Source: an uncultured Coriobacteriaceae bacterium
GTDB lineage: Bacteria > Actinomycetota > Coriobacteriia > Coriobacteriales > Atopobiaceae
Direction of reading: 5' to 3'
Assembly: GCA_900551595.1 (NCBI GenBank)
Contig: URWR01000008.1
Span: 1 to 22,392, forward strand
Length of the DNA: 22,392 nt
Shown here: piece by piece, positions 1 to 6,727 of the stretch
How positions within the stretch are numbered: the stretch's first letter is position 1
Layout: the number at the start of each line of letters is the position of its first letter
The notes under the pieces: generated by a model
What the model was told of the DNA's origin: nothing
Seen by the model: only the letters and a program-made list of their open reading frames with translations
Databases searched by the model: none
Made by a program: the position numbers and the translations under genes

Positions 1-1483
1 TTTGACGAGCAATGTCATGAGCAAGAACTGTTGCCTTGGCATCAGATATTTTCTCAGGTTCGACCATAACATGAAGCTCACGACCAGCTTGCATGGCATA
101 GGTACGCTCTACGCCTTCGTGAGCATTTGAGATCTCTTCAAGCTTCTCCAGACGCTTGATATAGGCCTCAGCGGATTCCCTACGAGCACCGGGGCGAGCA
201 GCGGAGATGGCACCAGCAGCCTGTACAAGCACATCCAGAACTGAAGACGGCTCAACATCAGCATGGTGAGCCTCAATGGCATGAACAATTTCAGGACGCT
301 CGCCATAGCGTCGTGCAAGGTCAGCTCCGATAACAGCATGCGGGCCTTCAACGTCATGATCGATTGCCTTGCCAATGTCATGCAAAAGACCAGCGCGTTT
401 TGCAGGAGTTGGATCCAAACCAAGCTCGGAGAACATAATTCCACAGAGCTCAGAAACCTGAACAGAATGGAAAAGCACATTCTGTCCAAAGGACGTGCGG
501 TAACGAAGGGCGCCAAGCGTCTTTACCAACTCGGGATGGAGATCATGAATACCAGCATCAAACGCTGCCTGCTCTCCAGCCTCCTGAACACGCTTATTTA
601 CAAGCTCTTCAGCCTTACGGTACATTTCCTCAATACGAGCAGGATGAATACGACCGTCAGCAATAAGATTTTCGAGAGCAACACGAGCAGTCTCTCGACG
701 AACCGGATCAAAACTGGACAAAACAACCGTCTCTGGTGTGTCGTCGATAACAAGAGAAACGCCGGAAACCTGCTCGAAAGTCCTGATGTTACGACCTTCA
801 CGGCCGATAATACGACCCTTTAGATCGTCGGAGGGAATATGTACCGAGGTGACGGTAATCTCGCCTGCCTGATCTGCGGCACAACGCTGTATAGCAACAG
901 ACACAATCTCTCGAGCTGTCTTTTCAGATTCCGCACGAACTCGCGCCTCGGATTCACGAAGAATCTGAGCCTCTTCTTTAATTGCGTCTTTGCGAACTCG
1001 CTCTAAAAGTTCACGATGAGCATCATCACGCGTAAGAGCACTGATTCGTTCGAGCTCAGCAGTCTGCTTTTGTTCTAGATCCTCAAGATCGGTGCGTTTC
1101 CTATCGAGCTGACCCTGCAGGCTAGAGAGTTGGTGTTCACGTTTATCCAGCGCATCATTACGCCTATCGAGAGACTCCTCGCGCTGCATAATACGTGACT
1201 CACGAGAACGAAGCTCACCTTTACGCTGCTCCGCCTCATCTTCTGACTCTTGCTTCAATCGAAGAATTTCTTCTTTTGCCTCGATAAGAGCTTCTTTTTT
1301 GGTGGTTTCAGCTTGACGAAGTGCCTCAGCGTGAATTTCTTTCGCTTTGTCTTCGGCATCGGAAATCTGCTGGACAGCATCCCGTACCTTTGTATTGCGT
1401 TGGCTTTTTGCCATTAAAGAAGCGCCAAAGGCACCGAGTGCTAGGCACACAATGCCAATGACGATAGCTAGATACGTATCCAT
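1..1483 (-). CDS. rny: Ribonuclease Y (3' end outside window)
   Basis: Membrane-anchored endoribonuclease that starts mRNA decay in many Gram-positives. The reading frame starts at ATG 1483-1481 with a GGAG-type ribosome site just upstream and stays open to the window edge (494 codons; the family is usually about 510-520, so roughly the last 20 residues are missing). In order: an N-terminal hydrophobic anchor (residues about 3-24), a long charged coiled coil rich in Glu/Arg/Gln (about 30-200), a KH RNA-binding domain with GRIIGREG from about residue 223, and an HD phosphohydrolase domain with LLHDIGKAIDHD, whose HD pair is near 368-369 and binds the catalytic metal. This domain order is diagnostic for RNase Y. 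It lies downstream of recX but has its own promoter and a long leader, so it is probably transcribed separately. Confidence 0.95.
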   Translation of the reverse strand, partial: MDTYLAIVIGIVCLALGAFGASLMAKSQRNTKVRDAVQQISDAEDKAKEIHAEALRQAETTKKEALIEAKEEILRLKQESEDEAEQRKGELRSRESRIMQREESLDRRNDALDKREHQLSSLQGQLDRKRTDLEDLEQKQTAELERISALTRDDAHRELLERVRKDAIKEEAQILRESEARVRAESEKTAREIVSVAIQRCAADQAGEITVTSVHIPSDDLKGRIIGREGRNIRTFEQVSGVSLVIDDTPETVVLSSFDPVRRETARVALENLIADGRIHPARIEEMYRKAEELVNKRVQEAGEQAAFDAGIHDLHPELVKTLGALRYRTSFGQNVLFHSVQVSELCGIMFSELGLDPTPAKRAGLLHDIGKAIDHDVEGPHAVIGADLARRYGERPEIVHAIEAHHADVEPSSVLDVLVQAAGAISAARPGARRESAEAYIKRLEKLEEISNAHEGVERTYAMQAGRELHVMVEPEKISDAKATVLAHDIARQ

Positions 1484-1537
1484 TCGGTACTCCTTATTTA
1501 CGAGTTCAGTAAGGTAGTTCAGGAGACCGACAGGCAC

Positions 1538-1563
1538 AGCCCACCGGAACCCGCCATCGGGCT
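1538..1563 (-). promoter_or_regulatory. Hairpin in the 3' part of the rny leader
   Basis: On the minus strand AGCCCGATGG, loop CGGGTT, then CCGGTGGGCT pairs over 10 positions with two G-U pairs and one mismatch. On the plus strand the same positions leave three mismatches, so the structure belongs to minus-strand RNA. It has no T run after it in the minus direction, so it is not a terminator. It ends about 55 nt before the rny start codon and could protect or regulate the message. Confidence 0.45.
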
Positions 1564-1610
1564 TTTTCGACCGCAGGCTAAAGGGCATGCAGATCATCTG
1601 GCTCGCTTGT

Positions 1611-1648
1611 AAAGAAACAAAAAGCGGCATATATAAGACGTCTGCCGC
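1611..1648 (-). terminator. Intrinsic terminator in the rny leader (putative attenuator)
   Basis: On the minus strand GCGGCA pairs with TGCCGC (6 bp, plus one G-U) around a 13-nt loop, followed at once by TTTTTGTTTCTTT. It lies downstream of a strong promoter and upstream of rny, so it would stop transcription after about 60 nt. Its left arm is also the right arm of an upstream hairpin (GCCGC-CTG-GCGGC, 1644-1656), so the two structures exclude each other. That is the layout of a transcription attenuator. Whether it is regulated, and by what, cannot be seen. Confidence 0.6.
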
Positions 1649-1662
1649 CAGGCGGCGGGCGT
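1640..1662 (-). promoter_or_regulatory. Candidate antiterminator hairpin in the rny leader
   Basis: On the minus strand ACGcCcGCCGC, loop CTG, then GCGGCaGaCGT forms a 9-pair hairpin with two symmetric mismatches. Its 3' arm contains the GCGGC needed by the terminator stem at 1611-1648. If this hairpin forms, the terminator cannot, and transcription can continue into rny. The pairing can be read directly; its role is inferred. Confidence 0.45.
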
Positions 1663-1682
1663 TGAGCTCGAATAGCCCCTTT

Positions 1683-1711
1683 ATCGTATGGTTACAAAAC
1701 GAACCTGTCAA
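1683..1711 (-). promoter_or_regulatory. Strong sigma-70-type promoter for the rny leader
   Basis: On the minus strand a perfect -35 box TTGACA (1706-1711) is followed by a 17-bp spacer and the -10 box TACGAT (1683-1688). Transcription would start around 1676-1679 in a run of G. The rny start codon is about 195 nt downstream, leaving a long leader. It is the best promoter match I found in the window. Confidence 0.75.
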
Positions 1712-1733
1712 ACGAACAATGCGCAGCTAACAG

Positions 1734-1761
1734 ACCGCATCATGAGAGATACCGATGCGGT
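1734..1761 (-). terminator. Hairpin after recX, weak terminator candidate
   Basis: ACCGCATC and GATGCGGT form a perfect 8-bp stem with a 12-nt loop, 12 nt after the recX stop codon and 22 nt before the -35 box of the rny promoter. On the minus strand it is followed by CTGTTAGC, a poor T run. It could end the recA-recX transcript or simply stabilise its 3' end. Confidence 0.4.
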
Positions 1762-1772
1762 TGTCTTAAGAA

Positions 1773-2453
1773 CTAACGCTGGTCGTTACCCTCGATTTCT
1801 GAAAGCCGTCTTTCTACGGCGGCGCGAGCACACCCCATACGAAAACCACGAGACACCAGAAATCTCATGAGCTTTCCATACGCATCGCCACGTGGAAGAG
1901 ATTTCCGTTCAAGAAGGGACAGTGCTCTATCTACTTCATTGTCCGGATCAATAAACTCTTCAGGCCATCCAGGAACATCTCCAAGTTCTATTCCTTTATG
2001 AGAAAGCTCAAGGGCAATTCTGCGTTCACCCCATCCAGCGGCTAGTTTTGTTCGAATATATGCCGAAGCAAATCGATCATTATCAATAAGACCACAGGAG
2101 AGCGCACGCTTAACAACGAGTTCTCTCACAGAAGAGGTGTAACCATTTCTTTTGAGTCGGTCATCGAGTTCTTTTGAAGAGTAATCTCGCCTACTCACAA
2201 GTGAGCAGACCTTCTCCCATGCGCATGATTCAGCACACCGCTTGAGCTCATAGAGAAGCTCGGCGCGTGAATGAACTTCGAGCGTCTTGGACTGCTGACG
2301 CAACATTCGTCCTACAGCCACAGGAATCGAAAGCCGTTCTTCCTCCGCAGAATCTGGTCGCACGATAAGAATTGCTCTCTGCGCAGGCTGCGCAGAGACA
2401 TAGGATTTTCTATTTGGCAGCTCGCACGACCAATCAAACGATGAATGCCCCAT
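1773..2453 (-). CDS. recX: RecX regulatory protein
   Basis: RecX binds RecA filaments and limits recombinase activity; overexpressed RecA is toxic without it in several bacteria. The 226-residue product has the family's three-helix repeats, seen in stretches such as SRRDYSSKELDDRLKRNGY (about 87-105), LSCGLIDNDRFASAYIRTKL and GWGERRIALELSHKGI, and the final MRFLVSRGFRMGCARAAVERRL. The first 60 or so residues form an extension seen in many Gram-positive RecX proteins. It starts with ATG 15 nt after the recA stop codon with an AAGG ribosome site, so it is cotranscribed with recA and should share its SOS control. Assignment rests on sequence feel plus position after recA, which is the standard arrangement. 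Confidence 0.92.
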   Translation of the reverse strand: MGHSSFDWSCELPNRKSYVSAQPAQRAILIVRPDSAEEERLSIPVAVGRMLRQQSKTLEVHSRAELLYELKRCAESCAWEKVCSLVSRRDYSSKELDDRLKRNGYTSSVRELVVKRALSCGLIDNDRFASAYIRTKLAAGWGERRIALELSHKGIELGDVPGWPEEFIDPDNEVDRALSLLERKSLPRGDAYGKLMRFLVSRGFRMGCARAAVERRLSEIEGNDQR

Positions 2454-2468
2454 GATGGTATGCCTTAC

Positions 2469-3548
2469 TTAGTTATCGGCAACCGGAGTTCCCACTGGCT
2501 CATCATCGTCAAATTCCAGACCGCAAGCCTTACGTACTTTATGGTCAATCTCATCAAGCAGCTCGGGATTTGTGCGTAAAAATTCCTTAGCTGCTTCTCT
2601 ACCCTGACCAAGACGCTCGCCTTCGTAGGTATACCAAGCACCAGATTTATTCACTATCTCGTACTCGACACCCATATCAAGCACAGAGCCTTCTTTAGAA
2701 ATACCCGTGCCATACATAATGTCGAACTCTGCTTGCTTGAAGGGCGGAGCAACCTTATTCTTTACGATCTTTACGCGAACGCGATTACCAACAATTTCGC
2801 CTGATTCTTTAATGCTATCAATACGGCGAATGTCCATGCGAACCGAAGCAAAGAACTTAAGCGCACGACCACCTGGCGTAGTCTCAGGACTTCCAAACAT
2901 AACACCAATCTTCTCACGAAGCTGGTTAATAAAAATGCAGGTAGTCTTTGATTTTGAGAGCGAACCAGCAAGCTTGCGCAGAGCTTGACTCATAAGACGC
3001 GCCTGAAGGCCGACAGTGGTATCGCCTATTTCACCCTCGATTTCTGCACGAGGAACAAGAGCGGCAACTGAGTCTACAACGACAACATCTATTGCTCCCG
3101 AGCGAACAAGCATGTCACATATTTCAAGAGCTTGTTCTCCGGTGTCAGGCTGAGAGATGAGTACCTCATCTATATCAACACCAATACGAGCAGCATACCC
3201 AGGATCAAGGGCATGCTCAGCATCGATGAAGGCTACAACGCCACCCATAGCTTGTGCTTCAGCAAGAATTTCGAGCGAGAGTGTTGTTTTACCAGAAGAT
3301 TCGGGACCATATATTTCAATAATACGGCCGCGAGGAACACCGCCGATGCCTAAAGCAGCATCCAAAGCGAGCGAACCTGTTGGGATAGCTTCAACCTCTA
3401 AGGCAGGACCACCATCACCAAAACGCATGATGGAACCCTTGCCAAACTTCTTTTCTATCTCTGCGGTTGTAACGTCTATAACACGCTCGCGTTCTTCACC
3501 GGTTGTTTTTGGATGAACCTCTCGAACGTTGTTCTTGCTCTTTGCCAT
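2469..3548 (-). CDS. recA: Recombinase RecA
   Basis: ATP-dependent DNA strand-exchange protein and co-protease for LexA cleavage. The 359-residue product carries Walker A GPESSGKT at 81-88, Walker B VVVVDS at 155-160, the L1/L2 DNA-binding loop regions, and the highly conserved [14 protein letters not shown] at 229-242, ending in an acidic tail (FDDDE). I chose ATG 3548-3546 because GGAG lies 7 nt upstream and the N-terminus MAKSKNN fits the family. The frame stays open 31 codons further upstream, but that stretch contains the promoter and operator. It forms an operon with recX. A LexA-type operator sits between its -35 and -10 boxes. Confidence 0.98.
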   Translation of the reverse strand: MAKSKNNVREVHPKTTGEERERVIDVTTAEIEKKFGKGSIMRFGDGGPALEVEAIPTGSLALDAALGIGGVPRGRIIEIYGPESSGKTTLSLEILAEAQAMGGVVAFIDAEHALDPGYAARIGVDIDEVLISQPDTGEQALEICDMLVRSGAIDVVVVDSVAALVPRAEIEGEIGDTTVGLQARLMSQALRKLAGSLSKSKTTCIFINQLREKIGVMFGSPETTPGGRALKFFASVRMDIRRIDSIKESGEIVGNRVRVKIVKNKVAPPFKQAEFDIMYGTGISKEGSVLDMGVEYEIVNKSGAWYTYEGERLGQGREAAKEFLRTNPELLDEIDHKVRKACGLEFDDDEPVGTPVADN

Positions 3549-3575
3549 GGCGACTCCTTTTTCTCTGACTCCGTC

Positions 3576-3604
3576 AGCGTATACGAACAGACGTTCGTAG
3601 TCAA
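3576..3604 (-). promoter_or_regulatory. recA promoter
   Basis: On the minus strand TTGACT (3599-3604) is a good -35 box and TACGCT (3576-3581) a weak -10 box at 17-bp spacing; TATACG shifted by two bases is an alternative -10. The spacer is filled by the SOS box, so bound LexA would block RNA polymerase. The start codon lies about 28 bp downstream of the -10 box. Confidence 0.55.
3582..3599 (-). promoter_or_regulatory. LexA/DinR SOS box of recA
   Basis: TACGAAC, four bases, GTTCGTA: a perfect 7-bp inverted repeat. Its core matches the Gram-positive SOS box (CGAAC-N4-GTTCG). It sits within the recA promoter spacer, 34 bp upstream of the start codon, as expected for the SOS-controlled recA gene. 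lexA itself is not in the window. Confidence 0.85.
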
Positions 3605-3703
3605 TGACTGCTTTCGCCATGTTCTCAAAGCATTCAAACAAATGGCTGTATACGAACCCTCAACGTGACAACAATAATCTGTCAGATAGTCAACACGTGT
3701 TCA

Positions 3704-4222
3704 CTACTCGTTTTCTAACGCCTGAAGAAGCAATTGAAGTGCATGTAATACTGCCTGTTTTCTCACCGACGATCTGTCACCTTCAAACAGACAAACCTCA
3801 GTTTGCGTTGAACCATGTGAACAAATGCCAAACCAAACCGTTCCAACAGGCTTTCCAGGCTCTGCACCTCCAGGCCCTGCTATACCTGTAGTGGAAACTG
3901 CAATGTTGCACCCCAAAACGCGGCAGGCGCCCTCCGCCATCTGACGAGCACAATCACTAGAAACTGCACCGGGACCATCGAGTGTCTCCTGAAGAACTCC
4001 TAACACTGCTTGTTTCACTGAGAGGGCATAGCTCGTAACGCCTCCCAAAACGACCGCAGAAGACCCTGGTACAGCCGTGAGGGCTCCCGAAACCAGTCCC
4101 CCTGTACAAGACTCTGCAGTTCCAAGTGAGAGATCACGACTCAAAGCCTTGTGAATCACGTTTGCAGCAAGAGAAGTAATTTCTTCATCCGACGGGGTCG
4201 AAATCTCGTGATTGTTTTGCAT
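3704..4222 (-). CDS. pncC: CinA C-terminal domain protein, nicotinamide-nucleotide amidase type
   Basis: Deamidates nicotinamide mononucleotide to nicotinate mononucleotide in pyridine nucleotide salvage (known for PncC/CinA_C proteins). Visible motifs are the active-site AESCTGG at 36-42, the GGVTSYA region at 60-66 and TTGIAGPGG at 111-119. The product is 172 residues, so it has only the amidase domain; the N-terminal MoCF-like half of full-length CinA (about 400 residues) is absent. I chose ATG 4222 because GAGG lies 6 nt upstream, inside the end of pgsA; a TTG at 4237 in the same frame overlaps that site and is less likely. It lies next to recA, echoing the cinA-recA pair of Gram-positives, but recA has its own promoter. 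Confidence 0.92.
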   Translation of the reverse strand: MQNNHEISTPSDEEITSLAANVIHKALSRDLSLGTAESCTGGLVSGALTAVPGSSAVVLGGVTSYALSVKQAVLGVLQETLDGPGAVSSDCARQMAEGACRVLGCNIAVSTTGIAGPGGAEPGKPVGTVWFGICSHGSTQTEVCLFEGDRSSVRKQAVLHALQLLLQALENE

Positions 4223-4223
4223 G

Positions 4224-4835
4224 CTATTCCTCGGCAAGGTAATCCTTAGACTTTATAAAGTAATCAATGCCAGACCAGGCAGTAAGAATCATGGCAAGGT
4301 AAAACACCACATCCAAACCAAACTTTATTGTTGCAACAACAGGTGAAGCAGGCAGCGCAAGCAAAAGCATGTATCCACAAAGCGAAAGCATTGTAGTTGC
4401 AGTCTTCCATTTGCCCAAGGTACCCGCGGCAATTACAGTTCCGCTGGAGGCGACAATCATACGCAAACCAGAAACAAGAAACTCACGCGCAACCACGAGA
4501 ACGATTGCCCAAACAGGCACCACGTCATAGGTAAGAAGCCATACCATACCCGTTACGACAAGGAGTTTATCTGCAATAGGATCGATAAACTTGCCGAACA
4601 CCGTTACCTCTCCACGACTGCGAGCAAGATATCCATCGACCTTATCTGTAAGAGAAAGCAACGCATAAAACGCAAATACAACTATTCCGCCGACACTCAC
4701 TTCGCTTGTGCCTTGCACGGTGACTAATTCAGCGACTAACAGCCAAAGCGGAATGAAAACAATGCGAATGGTGGTAACAATATTCGCAGGCGTCCATTTA
4801 ATACCACGCTTTGGTGCGGTTGCAGAAGACGTCAA
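4224..4835 (-). CDS. pgsA: CDP-diacylglycerol--glycerol-3-phosphate 3-phosphatidyltransferase
   Basis: Integral membrane enzyme that makes phosphatidylglycerol phosphate, the committed step to phosphatidylglycerol and cardiolipin. The CDP-alcohol phosphatidyltransferase signature D-G-x2-A-R-x8-G-x3-D-x3-D is complete at residues 67-89 (DGYLAR ... GKFIDPIAD), and four or more hydrophobic segments follow the family pattern. The product is about 203 residues, the usual length. I prefer the TTG start at 4835-4833 because a full AAGGGAGG ribosome site lies 7 nt upstream. An ATG at 4856 in the same frame would overlap the end of rimO by 8 nt but has no ribosome site. Translationally linked to rimO upstream and cinA downstream. 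Confidence 0.95.
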   Translation of the reverse strand: MTSSATAPKRGIKWTPANIVTTIRIVFIPLWLLVAELVTVQGTSEVSVGGIVVFAFYALLSLTDKVDGYLARSRGEVTVFGKFIDPIADKLLVVTGMVWLLTYDVVPVWAIVLVVAREFLVSGLRMIVASSGTVIAAGTLGKWKTATTMLSLCGYMLLLALPASPVVATIKFGLDVVFYLAMILTAWSGIDYFIKSKDYLAEE

Positions 4836-4848
4836 TGCAATTCCTCCC

Positions 4849-6216
4849 TTAGTCATCTACGATAACGCCGATAAGTTCGTAACAAAATGAATCTATGAAC
4901 TCACACGTGACAACAGATCCAACCGTTGCCTCACCGGACTCAATGTGGACAGCGCCATCAGAATCGGGTGCTTGGAACCAAGCATGACCAATAAGCTCAA
5001 TTCCATTAGAACCTTCTTCTACACCATCAATAATGACTCGAGCTCGCTGGCCGACGTGTGCTGCTGTTGCCGCAAAACCCATCTGCTCAGAGAGATCCAT
5101 AAGTGCCTGAGTACGCTCAAGCTTAATGTTCTCATCAATTTGATCGTCCATCGTTGCAGCTCGTGTTCCATCTTCCTGTGAATAAGCGAAGACGGAGCAG
5201 TAGTCGAGCTGTTCACGTTCAAGAAAGTCCATGAGGGATTCAAAATCCTCATCGGTTTCACCGGGAAATCCTGCCATTGCTGTAGAACGCAACACCATCC
5301 CAGATATTTCTGAGCGCAGTCGAGCAAAGAGAGCCGAGTATTCCTCAGAACTTCCCTTGCGTCCCATACGCTTCAGAACGGAGGGAGAACAATGCTGAAT
5401 GGGAATATCGATATATGGAAGAATTTCAGGCGTATCACGGATGGTTGCAATTAACTCATCAGTCATACCTTCAGGCTGGAGATAGAGTACCCGCACCCAG
5501 CCATGCACCTCACGCAGTTCATGAGCAACCTGACGCATCAATGACGCAAGAGTGGGTTTACCAGGCAGATCATGGCCCCAAATGCCCGTGTCTTGACCGA
5601 TAAGTACAATTTCTCGCACACCGCCAGCAACGAGCGCACGAACCTCTTCGAGTATTTCTGCAGCAACACGAGACTTATAACGACCACGGATATAGGGAAT
5701 CGCGCAGAACGTGCAGAAACGATCGCAACCCTCAGAAATCTTTACGTATGCACTCGCACCCTCAACAGTTCTGAGAGGATGATTCGGCAACAATTCATCT
5801 ACTTCGGCAAAACTCCGAGGGGTGCCCAAAACCTCTTCTACTACCGATACAATGCCGTCTTCTTCATCACTTTTTACAAACGCGGCAACCTCAGGAAGCT
5901 GTTCAGGCAAGTCATCCCCATATCGAGAAGGAACGCAGCCGCACATAACGATGGGAAGCTTGCGAGCGCCCTCTGCAACCTCTTCAGCAAGCTCAAGGGT
6001 GCGCTCAATACTCTCTGAAGTTGCACTCGCAAGAAAAGAGCACGTATTTATCAGTACGATACTTGCTTCCCGTACATCTTGAGCATCTTCAAAGCCAGCA
6101 TCCCTCAGAAGCGCGCGCATGCGGTCGGTATCAACTTCATTTTTTGCACACCCGAGCGTCACATAGAGGACGCGCTGCTGATTAGCGATAGTTGACGAAT
6201 TGGAGCGGTTGTCCAT
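4849..6216 (-). CDS. rimO: Ribosomal protein S12 methylthiotransferase RimO
   Basis: Radical-SAM enzyme that adds a methylthio group to the conserved aspartate of ribosomal protein S12. The N-terminal MTTase domain has the cluster cysteines at 23 (TLGCAKNEVD), 59 (NTCSF) and 94 (MCGCVPSRY). The radical-SAM motif CDRFCTFC at 164-171 gives C164, C168 and C171. A TRAM domain follows from about 385 to the end (455 residues, normal). TLGCAKNEVD and the S12-type TRAM favour RimO over MiaB. The ATG at 6216 lies inside the end of yajQ (35-nt overlap) with AAGGGAAAAGG just upstream; the next in-frame GTG would cut into the first beta strand, so I keep 6216. Confidence 0.95.
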   Translation of the reverse strand: MDNRSNSSTIANQQRVLYVTLGCAKNEVDTDRMRALLRDAGFEDAQDVREASIVLINTCSFLASATSESIERTLELAEEVAEGARKLPIVMCGCVPSRYGDDLPEQLPEVAAFVKSDEEDGIVSVVEEVLGTPRSFAEVDELLPNHPLRTVEGASAYVKISEGCDRFCTFCAIPYIRGRYKSRVAAEILEEVRALVAGGVREIVLIGQDTGIWGHDLPGKPTLASLMRQVAHELREVHGWVRVLYLQPEGMTDELIATIRDTPEILPYIDIPIQHCSPSVLKRMGRKGSSEEYSALFARLRSEISGMVLRSTAMAGFPGETDEDFESLMDFLEREQLDYCSVFAYSQEDGTRAATMDDQIDENIKLERTQALMDLSEQMGFAATAAHVGQRARVIIDGVEEGSNGIELIGHAWFQAPDSDGAVHIESGEATVGSVVTCEFIDSFCYELIGVIVDD

Positions 6217-6679
6217 AATCCTTTTCCCTTAATGAAGCAATTATCGACTGCAAGACATCTTTGGAAGCTGAACTTACGCGCAGCTTATCTCCTTCAATAG
6301 TAGCTTTTGCTTTCAGCTTGAGGTCTCGGATATCTTTTGAAATCTTCTTGGCAGTGTCCTGGTCGATACCCTGCACTAAATGGCCAACAAGGCGCACGGA
6401 AGAACCAGCTGCAGCAACAGGATTGTCCCAACGCACAGATTTAAGATCAACCTTACGTCTTGTAAGACGAGTATTAAAAACGTCTACAACCTGCTGAGCA
6501 ACAAATTCTGAAGGAGCGCTAATAGTGACAGTACTGTCGCCCTTAGCAAATGCAATTTGTGCTCCGGAGCCCTTAAGATCATATCGCTGAGAAAGTTCAC
6601 GCTCAGTTTGGCGTAAAGCGTTATCAACTTCTTGAATATCTACCGTTGATACCACATCAAAGCTAGATTCTTTAGCCAT
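6182..6679 (-). CDS. yajQ: YajQ family nucleotide-binding protein (UPF0234/DUF520)
   Basis: Small 165-residue protein with two RRM-like folds. Members bind nucleotides, and in Xanthomonas a homologue binds cyclic-di-GMP, but a general role is not settled. Recognisable are the N-terminal ESSFDVVSTVDIQEVDNA, the RYDLKGS segment near 32-38, and the C-terminal LQFVNYR. The start is ATG 6679 behind a very strong GGAGGAGTAGGAG ribosome site. The gene lies 48 nt after the RodZ-like gene and its last 35 nt overlap rimO, so it belongs to the same long transcript. No promoter is obvious in the short gap. Confidence 0.93.
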   Translation of the reverse strand: MAKESSFDVVSTVDIQEVDNALRQTERELSQRYDLKGSGAQIAFAKGDSTVTISAPSEFVAQQVVDVFNTRLTRRKVDLKSVRWDNPVAAAGSSVRLVGHLVQGIDQDTAKKISKDIRDLKLKAKATIEGDKLRVSSASKDVLQSIIASLREKDYGQPLQFVNYR

Positions 6680-6727
6680 AACTCCTACTCCTCCCCATGT
6701 GTGAAACGATTGATAAACTCTGCGTAC

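Noticed and set aside
263..823. Plus-strand 186-codon open frame opposite rny
   Set aside because: It is the mirror of the conserved KH and HD coding region of RNase Y; no ribosome site and no recognisable domain.
1484..1680. 6S RNA, SRP RNA or RNase P RNA in the rny leader
   Set aside because: Length (about 195 nt) and structure suggested a 6S-like RNA, but I could not find the long closing stem with a central bubble, nor SRP or RNase P signature sequences. The attenuator reading fits better.
1688..1870. Plus-strand 60-codon frame between rny and recX
   Set aside because: Overlaps the rny promoter and the end of recX; no ribosome site or recognisable sequence.
3677..3687. ATCTGTCAGAT palindrome between recA and cinA
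   Set aside because: Five-base arms with a single-base centre are expected by chance; no T run and no link to a promoter box.
3604..3891. Plus-strand 95-codon frame across the recA-cinA gap
   Set aside because: Covers the recA promoter side and runs into cinA on the other strand; no family likeness and no clear ribosome site.
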